Assembly (NCBI RefSeq): GCF_004005945.1
Contig: NZ_SACS01000001.1
Coordinates: forward strand, 186,001 to 250,000
Length of the DNA stretch: 64,000 bases
DNA from: Rheinheimera riviphila
GTDB taxonomy: Bacteria > Pseudomonadota > Gammaproteobacteria > Enterobacterales > Alteromonadaceae
Direction of reading: 5' to 3'
The notes below the pieces were generated by a model. That model made no database searches. It saw only the letters and a list, made by a program, of their open reading frames with translations, and was not told where the DNA came from. The translations under genes and the position numbers were made by a program. Below are positions 35,071 through 45,360 of this stretch, in pieces. How positions within the stretch are numbered: position 1 is the stretch's first letter; each line of letters starts with the position of its first letter.

Positions 35071-36600
35071 ATGCGGTTTTTGATGTTGATTTTAATGCTG
35101 ACTTCAGTGCTGGTGGCTTGTACACCGGCGCCTGAACCTATGCATTTACATCAAATCTATCAACGGGATAGCATTCGTGTTGGTATCCTCAACGGCCCCA
35201 CCAGTTACTACGTTGCCGCCGACGGCCCCACCGGTTATGAGTACGAATTAGCGGTCGCTTTAGCCGACCGACTGGGGGTGAAATTAGATCTGGTACCGAG
35301 TTTTCACCTCGAAGAATTGTTACAAAAACTCAATTCCGGCCAGGTCGACGTGATCGCAGCCGGTTCCACTGTATCGCAAAGTCTGCGTCAGCAATATCGG
35401 CTGGCACCGGCTTATCAACTCAGCGACGAAGTGTTGGTGTTTAAACAAAGCAGCAAAAAGCCAAAAAGTCTGGCCGAACTGACCGAACCGGTGGTGGTGA
35501 TCCAGGGATCGAGCCAAGCCGAAACGTTACTGGCGAAAAAAGCAGAATTTCCGGATCTGACGATCAGTCTGAACAGCACCGATGATGCGACCGAACTGCT
35601 GCAACAGGTGGCCGAAGGCAAAATCAGTTACACCGTGGCCGATTCCCACGTACTGGCGATTAATCAGCGGTTTTACCCGGACCTTGGGGTGGCGTTGGTG
35701 CTGAAAAGCAAACAACCAGTCGCCTGGTTATTGCCGAAAAATAATGACGATTCTTTGTTTAGCGTGATGGTTGAGTTTTTTGGGCGCAGTTATGAAGGCG
35801 CCGAATTGCTGACGCTGGAAGACAAATATTTTGGCCATGTCCGCAAATTTAACTACGCCGACACGCTGGATTATATCGAAGCGATTGACCGGCAACTACC
35901 GCGCTATCGGGCGCTGTTCGAACAACATGCCGGTAGCCACGACTGGCGGTTTTTAGCGGCTATCGCCTATCAGGAATCACGGTGGGATCCCAAAGCCCGC
36001 AGCCCCCAAGGCGTGGTTGGGATGATGATGTTAACGGTGCCAACGGCGACTTTAATGAAAGTCACCAGCCGGGTTGATGCGGCACAAAGTATTCGTGGTG
36101 GGAGCCGGTATTTACAAAGATTGCTGGACCGTATTCCAGAGCGGGTCAACATGCCGGACCGGCTGTGGTTTGCGCTCGCGGCCTACAACATCGGCTACAA
36201 CCATGTCGACAGCGCGCGACGGCTGACGGAAAAAGATGGCGCCGATCCGGACAAATGGGCAGAAGTAAAACAGCGCTTGCCGTTACTGAAACAACGCAAA
36301 TACTACAGCCAGACTCGCACCGGTTATGCCCGCGGCGACCATGCGGTGTACTATGTGGAAAACATTCGCCGTTATTACGATACGTTGCTGTGGGTTGATG
36401 AGAAAAAGCAATCAGAGCTGAAAATTCAGCAACAGAAACAGAAACTTGCGGAAGAGTATGCGGATTCGCCTGTCAATCCGGCTGCTGCGAAGCAATTACC
36501 TGCCAAAACGCCGGTCAAAGTATCGGGCAAAACACAGGTAAAAAAAATCAGCAGCCGATGCCAAAACCAATCAGCTGCAGGCACCTGCAAAAACCAGTAA
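35071..36600 (+). CDS. mltF: membrane-bound lytic transglycosylase MltF
   Basis: A 509-residue lipoprotein. The signal peptide ends in a lipobox LVAC (Cys about residue 17). An SBP_bac_3-type regulatory domain (~30-260) precedes a family 1E SLT catalytic domain with the catalytic Glu in AAIAYQESRWDPKARS and the MltF signature GVVGMMMLT. It cleaves peptidoglycan glycan strands to anhydro-muropeptides at the outer membrane. The ATG at 35071 was preferred to a TTG one codon earlier. A basic, Lys/Gln-rich low-complexity tail follows the catalytic domain. Divergence from purL is conserved in E. coli. Confidence 0.95.
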   Translation: MRFLMLILMLTSVLVACTPAPEPMHLHQIYQRDSIRVGILNGPTSYYVAADGPTGYEYELAVALADRLGVKLDLVPSFHLEELLQKLNSGQVDVIAAGSTVSQSLRQQYRLAPAYQLSDEVLVFKQSSKKPKSLAELTEPVVVIQGSSQAETLLAKKAEFPDLTISLNSTDDATELLQQVAEGKISYTVADSHVLAINQRFYPDLGVALVLKSKQPVAWLLPKNNDDSLFSVMVEFFGRSYEGAELLTLEDKYFGHVRKFNYADTLDYIEAIDRQLPRYRALFEQHAGSHDWRFLAAIAYQESRWDPKARSPQGVVGMMMLTVPTATLMKVTSRVDAAQSIRGGSRYLQRLLDRIPERVNMPDRLWFALAAYNIGYNHVDSARRLTEKDGADPDKWAEVKQRLPLLKQRKYYSQTRTGYARGDHAVYYVENIRRYYDTLLWVDEKKQSELKIQQQKQKLAEEYADSPVNPAAAKQLPAKTPVKVSGKTQVKKISSRCQNQSAAGTCKNQ

Positions 36601-36633
36601 CAACCAGTAACAACAAGCAGCCGTCAAGCCATC

Positions 36634-36662
36634 TTGAGTATGCCAACATAGCTGGTTATAGT
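36634..36662 (+). promoter_or_regulatory. promoter of the 55-residue basic protein gene
   Basis: TTGAGT (36634-36639) and TATAGT (36657-36662) are exactly 17 bp apart, directing a short leader to the ATG at 36721. Confidence 0.55.
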
Positions 36663-36720
36663 GAAAATAATTGCTGCAGCTCGGTCAAGAGTTGCAATTA
36701 GCGAACACAGGACAACACTC

Positions 36721-36888
36721 ATGCTTAGACGGAAAAAACCAAAGATGCTGCGCAAGCGTCGAATTATGGATGTCAGCGCCGTGCGGCGCCGGGTCAAACG
36801 TAGCCTGGCGGTGATGAAATTACATCGTCGGCAACGGAATTATCAGACCATCACCCAACATCAACACCAGTCAGAAATGCTGACCTGA
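36721..36888 (+). CDS. 55-residue strongly basic protein of unknown function
   Basis: Starts MLRRKKPKMLRKRRIMD and is dominated by Arg/Lys over residues 3-40, then a Gln/His-rich tail ending QSEMLT. AGGA stands 8 nt before the ATG, and a good promoter with 17-bp spacing lies 60-90 bp upstream, so expression is plausible. A longer form from GTG at 36661 is impossible because that codon overlaps the -10. The composition suggests nucleic-acid or ribosome binding, but I recognise no family. It lies between convergent mltF and tadA neighbours. Confidence 0.55.
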   Translation: MLRRKKPKMLRKRRIMDVSAVRRRVKRSLAVMKLHRRQRNYQTITQHQHQSEMLT

Positions 36889-36926
36889 TCCGTCATCGTC
36901 GGCATCAGTCTGACGATGGACGAACC

Positions 36927-37631
<705 letters not shown>

Positions 37632-37692
37632 CTATTACTTTGGTATAACAATTGCTGTCGTCAGTTATCAATCAGAGAAGAAGGAAATAATC

Positions 37693-37911
37693 ATGGGTGT
37701 TTTTGATGTAGGATTTGTCGCTGTGGTATTGGCTTTTGCATATGCTTTTTACGAGCAACATACCAAAACCAAAGTGAAGTTACATAGCGGCAGCGCAGCC
37801 AACGATACGTTACAACAAGAAATTACCGAGCTGAAAAAGCGGGTTGCCACTTTAGAAGCCATTGTCACCGACAAGTCTTATACCCTGAAGCAACAGATTG
37901 ACCAGTTATAA
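37693..37911 (+). CDS. small membrane protein with coiled-coil tail (PspB-like layout)
   Basis: A 72-residue protein: an N-terminal hydrophobic helix (FDVGFVAVVLAFAYAFY), a short basic linker and a C-terminal coiled coil (LQQEITELKKRVATLEAIVTD). The layout, and the RVxxLEAIVTD stretch, recall the phage-shock protein PspB, but no pspA or pspC lies nearby, so this is only a structural likeness. AAGGA stands 9 nt before the ATG at 37693; the 33 residues before it are excluded. It ends before a bidirectional terminator shared with guaA. Confidence 0.72.
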   Translation: MGVFDVGFVAVVLAFAYAFYEQHTKTKVKLHSGSAANDTLQQEITELKKRVATLEAIVTDKSYTLKQQIDQL

Positions 37912-37963
37912 ATTGCTCTCGATGCGCTTTTAGAAGTGACTACAATATCGAAGATGTTCAGAG

Positions 37964-37991
37964 ATAAAAAAGGCGCCGCAGCGCCTTTTTT
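37964..37991. terminator. bidirectional terminator, guaA and small membrane gene
   Basis: AAAAAAGGCGC-CGCA-GCGCCTTTTTT is a near-perfect stem with T-runs on both strands between convergent genes. Confidence 0.92.
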
Positions 37992-38007
37992 GTTATTGAT
38001 TAAATGG

Positions 38008-39585
38008 CTATTCCCACTCAATCGTCGCTGGTGGTTTGCCGGAAACGTCATACACCACGCGTGAAATACCGTTCACTTCGTTGATGATGCGATTCGACAC
38101 ATGGCCCAGCAGCTCGTACGGCAGGTGCGCCCAATGTGCGGTCATAAAGTCGACGGTTTGTACCGCACGCAGCGACACCACCCAGTCGTATTTGCGGCCA
38201 TCACCCATCACGCCAACTGATTTTACCGGCAGGAATACGGTGAAAGCCTGACTGACTTGCTCGTACCAGCCGGATTTATGCAGCTCTTCAATAAAGATGG
38301 CATCGGCTTTGCGCAGTAAATCGCAGTATTCTTTTTTCACTTCGCCCAGTACCCGCACGCCTAAACCAGGGCCTGGGAACGGGTGACGGTACAGCATGTC
38401 GTACGGCAGACCGAGTGCCAGACCGACTTTGCGCACTTCGTCTTTAAACAGTTCACGCAGCGGTTCAACCAGACCCATTTTCATTTCTGCCGGCAAGCCG
38501 CCAACATTATGGTGCGACTTAATTACATGGGCTTTACCGGTTTTCGAAGCAGCAGATTCAATCACGTCCGGATAAATAGTGCCTTGCGCTAACCATTTGG
38601 CGTTGCTGAGTTTTTTCGCTTCTTCATCAAACACTTCCACAAAGACCCGGCCAATGATTTTACGTTTGGCTTCTGGTTCAGCTTCGGTCGCTAGCGCATT
38701 CAGGAAACGATCTTCAGCTTTGACATGAATAATGTTCAGACCAAAATGGTCACCAAACATATCCATCACTTGCTGGCCTTCGTTTAAGCGTAATAAACCG
38801 TTATCGACAAACACGCAGGTCAGATTTTTGCCGATAGCGCGATGCAGCAGCATCGCCACGACTGACGAATCAACACCACCGGACAGACCTAAAATCACCT
38901 GATCGTCGCCAACCTGGCGTTTGATATTGGCAATTGACTCTTCAATGATGGTGGCTGGCGTCCACAGTTTTTCACAACCGCAGATATCAACAATAAATTG
39001 TTCCAGCATCCGCAGGCCCTGACGGGTATGCGTCACTTCCGGGTGGAACTGCACGCCGTAAAATTGCTTGGCTTCGTTCGCCATCGCGGCATGTGGGCAC
39101 GTTGGCGTTTGCGCTGTCGTGACAAAACCAGCCGGAATTTCTACCACTTTATCGCCGTGGCTCATCCAGACATCCAGTAAACCGTGGCCTTTGTCATTCA
39201 GATGATCTTCAATACCGGCAAACATCGGGTTGTTGGCGATAATTTCGACCTGCGCATAACCAAATTCACGTTTGTCCGAAGAAGCAACTTTACCGCCCAG
39301 CTGTTCAGCCATGGTCTGCATACCGTAGCAGACGCCTAACACCGGCACGTTGGCTTCAAATACATATTGCGGCGCACGTGGCGAACCAGCTTCAGTCACA
39401 CTTTCCGGGCCACCGGATAAAATAATACCGGTTGGGTTAAATTCAGCGATTTGCTCGGCAGTGACATCCCAGGCCCAGAGTTCACAATAAACGCCGATTT
39501 CGCGGACACGACGCGCGATTAACTGGGTATATTGCGAACCGAAGTCGAGGATCAGAATACGGTGGAAATGGATATTTTTGCTCAT
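38008..39585 (-). CDS. guaA: GMP synthase (glutamine-hydrolysing) GuaA
   Basis: A 525-residue enzyme, the E. coli length, converting XMP to GMP. The class I amidotransferase domain (1-~205) has the nucleophile Cys in VLGVCYGMQ and His/Glu in [11 protein letters not shown]; the ATP-pyrophosphatase domain has the P-loop [11 protein letters not shown]; the C-terminal dimerisation domain ends PPATIEWE. The start at 39585 ([19 protein letters not shown]) is set by homology and AAGG upstream. It follows guaB in the classical guaBA arrangement. Confidence 0.98.
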   Translation of the reverse strand: MSKNIHFHRILILDFGSQYTQLIARRVREIGVYCELWAWDVTAEQIAEFNPTGIILSGGPESVTEAGSPRAPQYVFEANVPVLGVCYGMQTMAEQLGGKVASSDKREFGYAQVEIIANNPMFAGIEDHLNDKGHGLLDVWMSHGDKVVEIPAGFVTTAQTPTCPHAAMANEAKQFYGVQFHPEVTHTRQGLRMLEQFIVDICGCEKLWTPATIIEESIANIKRQVGDDQVILGLSGGVDSSVVAMLLHRAIGKNLTCVFVDNGLLRLNEGQQVMDMFGDHFGLNIIHVKAEDRFLNALATEAEPEAKRKIIGRVFVEVFDEEAKKLSNAKWLAQGTIYPDVIESAASKTGKAHVIKSHHNVGGLPAEMKMGLVEPLRELFKDEVRKVGLALGLPYDMLYRHPFPGPGLGVRVLGEVKKEYCDLLRKADAIFIEELHKSGWYEQVSQAFTVFLPVKSVGVMGDGRKYDWVVSLRAVQTVDFMTAHWAHLPYELLGHVSNRIINEVNGISRVVYDVSGKPPATIEWE

Positions 39586-39607
39586 ATCAACCTTGTGTCG
39601 GTAGCGG

Positions 39608-39654
39608 GTCGGCAAGCGCCGACCGGAAAAACAACGCCGGCATGGCTGCCGGCG
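39608..39654 (-). promoter_or_regulatory. two hairpins between guaB and guaA
   Basis: Minus-strand hairpins CGCCGGCA-loop-TGCCGGCG (39635-39654), followed by TTGTTTTT, and GGTCGG-CAAGCG-CCGACC (39608-39625) fill the intercistronic space. The first could act as an attenuator or RNA-processing site between guaB and guaA. Confidence 0.5.
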
Positions 39655-39662
39655 CTTTTAAC

Positions 39663-41204
<1,542 letters not shown>

Positions 41205-41277
41205 TCACAACGCATTTTTTAGTTTTGTGGTAGATTAGCCACAGGATCACCTATTCACACACCGCAAAACTGACCTT

Positions 41278-42618
41278 ATGCAACAAGCCGATATCTATAC
41301 CGTTTCCCGTTTAAACTCTGAAGTTCGTCTGACCTTAGAGCTACAATTCCGCCAGTTATGGCTGGTCGGTGAGGTATCGAATTTTGTCGCGGCCAGTTCG
41401 GGCCACTGGTATTTTTCTTTGAAAGATCAAGCGGCTCAGGTCAAAGTGGCGATGTTTAAAACCAGCAATCGCAACGCAGTTTTTACCCCGCGCAATGGCC
41501 AGCAAGTGATGGTACGGGCGCGCATTAGCGTGTACGAACCGCGGGGTGAATATCAGTTATTAGCCGATTTTATTGAACCAGCCGGTGATGGTTTATTGCG
41601 CCAGCAATATGAGCAACTCAAAGCAAAATTGGCCGCTGAAGGCTTGTTTGCGCCGGAGCGGAAAAAGCCGTTGCCGCTGAATCCGCGGAAAATTGGTGTG
41701 ATCACGTCTCCCACCGGTGCTGCCATCCGCGATATTTTAACCGTATTGCAACGCCGGGCGCCGGGCATCGAAGTCATTATTTACCCATCTTTGGTGCAAG
41801 GCGTGCCGGCCGCCAGCGATTTAACCGCAGCGTTGCAGTTGGCGATCCGTCGCAATGAATGTGATGTGTTGATTATCGGTCGTGGTGGTGGTTCATTAGA
41901 AGACATGTGGTGCTTTAACGATGAAACCCTGGCGCGCACTATCGCGTTTTGCCCGATCCCAATTGTCAGCGCGGTCGGCCATGAAATTGACTTTTCGATT
42001 AGCGATTTTGTCGCCGATGTGCGTGCAGCCACGCCTTCTGCTGCAGCCGAATTAGTATCGCCGGATCAACAACATCAATTAGCGCAGCTACTACAACTGA
42101 AACAACGCCTGGCGCAAAGCATGCGCCAACGCTTAGGTTTTGCCGCGCAGCAGTTTTTACATCAGCACAGCAAATTACAGTTATTGCATCCGGCCAGAAG
42201 GTTACAGCAACAACAGCAACGACTGGATGAGCTGCAAATCCGGCTGACTCAGGCGATGCAACAAGGGTTAGCGCGCAAAACGCAGCAGCTGCAACTCCAG
42301 CAAAAATCGTTGGCGCTGGTATCCCCACAACAACGCTTACAACGCCAGCAACTGCAATTGCAGCAGTTACAACACAAACTGCAACAGGCGATGGCAGGCC
42401 AGCAACAAAGGCAGTTGCAGCGGTGGCAGCGGTTATCCGGCCAGCTGCATATCGTCAGTCCGCTCGCGACCTTACAACGGGGTTACAGTATTGTGTTTGC
42501 TGAAGATGGCGCGGTGATTAAAGATCAGCAGCAAGTTGCTGCCGGTCGCAAGGTGCAGGTTCGTCTTGCCAATGGTGGTTTTATTGCCACTGTGACTCAG
42601 CTTAAAAGCCCGGATTAG
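41278..42618 (+). CDS. xseA: exodeoxyribonuclease VII large subunit XseA
   Basis: A 446-residue catalytic subunit of ExoVII, which degrades single-stranded DNA in mismatch repair and damage responses. The OB-fold (LWLVGEVSNFVAASSGHWYFSLKD), the catalytic domain (VITSPTGAAIRDI, IIGRGGGSLEDMW, VSAVGHEIDFSISDFVADVRAATPSAAAELV) and a long Gln-rich coiled coil (~265-400) are present, ending in the conserved LQRGYSIV segment. Divergence from guaB is conserved in gammaproteobacteria. The small subunit gene xseB is not here, as usual. Confidence 0.97.
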   Translation: MQQADIYTVSRLNSEVRLTLELQFRQLWLVGEVSNFVAASSGHWYFSLKDQAAQVKVAMFKTSNRNAVFTPRNGQQVMVRARISVYEPRGEYQLLADFIEPAGDGLLRQQYEQLKAKLAAEGLFAPERKKPLPLNPRKIGVITSPTGAAIRDILTVLQRRAPGIEVIIYPSLVQGVPAASDLTAALQLAIRRNECDVLIIGRGGGSLEDMWCFNDETLARTIAFCPIPIVSAVGHEIDFSISDFVADVRAATPSAAAELVSPDQQHQLAQLLQLKQRLAQSMRQRLGFAAQQFLHQHSKLQLLHPARRLQQQQQRLDELQIRLTQAMQQGLARKTQQLQLQQKSLALVSPQQRLQRQQLQLQQLQHKLQQAMAGQQQRQLQRWQRLSGQLHIVSPLATLQRGYSIVFAEDGAVIKDQQQVAAGRKVQVRLANGGFIATVTQLKSPD

Positions 42619-42770
42619 CCGGCGAATGTAACTGACCATAGCCAGCCGCGGCAGCTTGTATACAGTTGCCGCGAACATCCTTACAGACACTTACAGATCC
42701 GGTTCAAACTCACAACAGTCCGCCTGCTTACCTTTGGTTAACCTTTACCTCACTTAAAAGGAGGTTAATC

Positions 42771-45326
42771 ATGCGAAATATCAATACCCCAAAACCATAC
42801 AAGCTTGCGCTCGCTGCCGGACTCATCAGCGCTGTTTTACTCAGTGGCTGTGGTGATGACAAAAAAACCGAAACAAAGGATTTAACCGGCGTCTGGCAAA
42901 AAGCCGGCTATGGCGAAGTCTGGCAGATTAGCCCGACCAACATCGTCAGTTATTATCACAACAAAATGGGTTGTGTAAAAAATACCGAGTATCCAACCCA
43001 AAGCAGCCAAAAACTGCTGACGTTATTAAAACTCGATGCAACTGGCGACCAGTTCAGCATGCCAGAGGATGGTGGTTATATTGGTCGCTGGAGCCGGATC
43101 AAACAGTTGTCGGAAGCGTGCCAGAAACCGCTGAATGGTGAACAAAGCGCCAGCATTAATTTTGAGTTTTTCTGGCAGGACGTGCAGCAATATTATGCAT
43201 TTTTACCAGAGCGCAAACTCGATTGGCAGCAGATCTATCAACACTATCAGCCGTTGTTTGCCACGGCGACACCGATCCAGGAACAACAATATTACCGGCA
43301 GATCATCCGCCAATTTAACGATGCCCATGTCGATTTATCAATCGGTGAGGATTTTTACGTCTCCGGCGTCGCGACTAAAGGTTTCCTGGTCGACATTGCG
43401 GCGCAAACTGAAGATCCAGAGCAAGCCGCTGAGCTGGAAACACAAATTCAGCAAAGCATTGAACAGCAAATCGACAGTCAGTTACTTGAACCAGGGTTAC
43501 AACAACCACTGCAGACTGAACATATCAGCTATGGCCTGCTGCCGGGCAATATCGGTTATGTGCGGTTTAATCAGGTGAGTCTGCTGTCCGGGACCTCAGT
43601 TGACAACAATCTTGATTATTTGTTGCGTTTCAAGGCAGAGCTGAAATTGGCGGATACCGCCATGCAGGAAATAAAACAGAAATTAGCGGGCACCCAAGCG
43701 ATGGTGCTCGACCTGCGTTTTAACTACGGCGGTGATGATCAGCTGGCTTTTGCACTGGTCAGTCATTTTAACCAGCAAAGCCGGGTCATTGGCAGCAAAG
43801 GCTTGCGTACGGGCACTTTAGAGTCGCTGACGCTGCCAGCAGCAGCCAATCCTTATCTGCAACCTTTGCTGGTCCTTACCGGCGGCATGACCGTCAGCGC
43901 AGGCGAAGTGATGGCGCTGGCGCTGCAAAGTTTGCCGCAAGCGACCTTGATCGGAGAGCCAACCCAAGGCTCCTTTTCCAATGCACTGGAACGTTCTTTG
44001 CCCAATGGCGGTCGCTATCGGCTGAGCAATGAACTCTATCTGGGCCCACAAAAGAAACTGCTGGAAGTGCAAGGTATTCTGCCAGACGTCAGCGCTGCCG
44101 CTTATGTCAGCCTCGATCAGCCGCTGGGCAGCGTGACCGCATTAGATGTGGCCTTGCAACAGATCAATGCCGCACCATTGCAAAGCCCCGACCAAGCCAG
44201 CGTGCAACAGAGCATCCGGCATTTCCGCCAGCAATTTAATCAGCCAGGCCTCGCTGCAGCGCTCGTTCGCAATGGCAAAGTGGTACACAGTTTCGCTGCT
44301 GGCATGGCCAATGTTGAGCAGCAGATACCGATGACAGCTGATACCCCGATCCTCACGGCATCGATCAGTAAAACCATGCTTGGCACTGCAATGGGTCTGC
44401 TGAATATTGATCCAGCAAAGCCGGTTGCTACTTTACCAATGCGCATCGACTGGCCGGTCGCCCGCGCTAAACCGCTGTCGTGGCGCGAATTGGCGCAGCA
44501 TCAGTCCGGTATTCTGGACCATTCCCAAACGCTGATTTGTGCCATTTACCTGCAAGCTGACGGCAGCAGCCTGTTTAACTTATTGGCTTCTGATCAGCCA
44601 CCTTGCACCACACCGCAACGTGATCACCAGTTATTCCTGACCGATTATTTGCAGCAATCCGGCGCGCTTTATCAGCCGGAAAACTTCGGCACGCCAGGTG
44701 AACCCCATTACAGCAACGTCGGCGCGGAACTGGCCAGTCTGGCGCTGGAGCAGCAGCTTGGCGAACCTTTTGCCAGTTGGTCAACGCGGGAAATTTTCGC
44801 ACCATTGCAGCTGAAAAATACCAGTTGGCCAGCGCTGGATACCAGCGGCCTGGCGACGACCACCGAGCTGGCACCAGCACAGCTATACATCCCGGCCGGC
44901 GATGAGTTACTGCCATTGCCACGCTACAGTTCATCCGATTTTTACGCCGGTTCTTTGCATAGCTCGGCGCATGATTTAGCGCGTTACCTGGCCGCCATCG
45001 CCAGCAAAACCCCGCAATATCCGCTGCCTGGTTTTACTGCCGCGAAACAACAAACCGTGCTTGGGCTTAATGTTCCCCGCGTGCCTGGTGCGGAATTTCC
45101 GGGCTTGTTCTGGCATAAATCCGGCGATTTTGTTGGTCACACCGGGCTTTTTGTCGGCGCCAACAGCCTGATGTATTACAACTCCGCCACCGAAACCGGA
45201 CTGGTGCTGCTGCTTAATAGCGATGGTCAGTATTGGTTAGCGCCGGATCCGGCAAAAACCCAAGCTTATGAAATCGCTTTGTATCAGTTGGCCGGGCAAC
45301 TTTACCGCCATGCGTTAGCGCTTTAA
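42771..45326 (+). CDS. lipoprotein with S41 protease and beta-lactamase-fold (S12) domains
   Basis: An 851-residue lipoprotein (lipobox LLSGC, Cys about residue 24). The first half is an S41 tail-specific protease domain: AMVLDLRFNYGGDDQLAFAL and MTVSAGEVMALAL with putative nucleophile Ser376, then LIGEPTQGSFSNA. From ~residue 485 there is a serine-hydrolase domain of the class C beta-lactamase/S12 type, with S531-x-x-K534 (SISK), Y647-S-N649 and H782-K-S-G785 motifs. Joining two different serine peptidase folds in one chain is unusual. The start has GGAGG 6 nt upstream. A TonB receptor gene follows 34 bp later, suggesting joint peptide processing and uptake. Substrate unknown. Confidence 0.85.
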   Translation: MRNINTPKPYKLALAAGLISAVLLSGCGDDKKTETKDLTGVWQKAGYGEVWQISPTNIVSYYHNKMGCVKNTEYPTQSSQKLLTLLKLDATGDQFSMPEDGGYIGRWSRIKQLSEACQKPLNGEQSASINFEFFWQDVQQYYAFLPERKLDWQQIYQHYQPLFATATPIQEQQYYRQIIRQFNDAHVDLSIGEDFYVSGVATKGFLVDIAAQTEDPEQAAELETQIQQSIEQQIDSQLLEPGLQQPLQTEHISYGLLPGNIGYVRFNQVSLLSGTSVDNNLDYLLRFKAELKLADTAMQEIKQKLAGTQAMVLDLRFNYGGDDQLAFALVSHFNQQSRVIGSKGLRTGTLESLTLPAAANPYLQPLLVLTGGMTVSAGEVMALALQSLPQATLIGEPTQGSFSNALERSLPNGGRYRLSNELYLGPQKKLLEVQGILPDVSAAAYVSLDQPLGSVTALDVALQQINAAPLQSPDQASVQQSIRHFRQQFNQPGLAAALVRNGKVVHSFAAGMANVEQQIPMTADTPILTASISKTMLGTAMGLLNIDPAKPVATLPMRIDWPVARAKPLSWRELAQHQSGILDHSQTLICAIYLQADGSSLFNLLASDQPPCTTPQRDHQLFLTDYLQQSGALYQPENFGTPGEPHYSNVGAELASLALEQQLGEPFASWSTREIFAPLQLKNTSWPALDTSGLATTTELAPAQLYIPAGDELLPLPRYSSSDFYAGSLHSSAHDLARYLAAIASKTPQYPLPGFTAAKQQTVLGLNVPRVPGAEFPGLFWHKSGDFVGHTGLFVGANSLMYYNSATETGLVLLLNSDGQYWLAPDPAKTQAYEIALYQLAGQLYRHALAL

Positions 45327-45360
45327 CCCAGCCACTCACCTTTTACCACAGGATTTTTGT

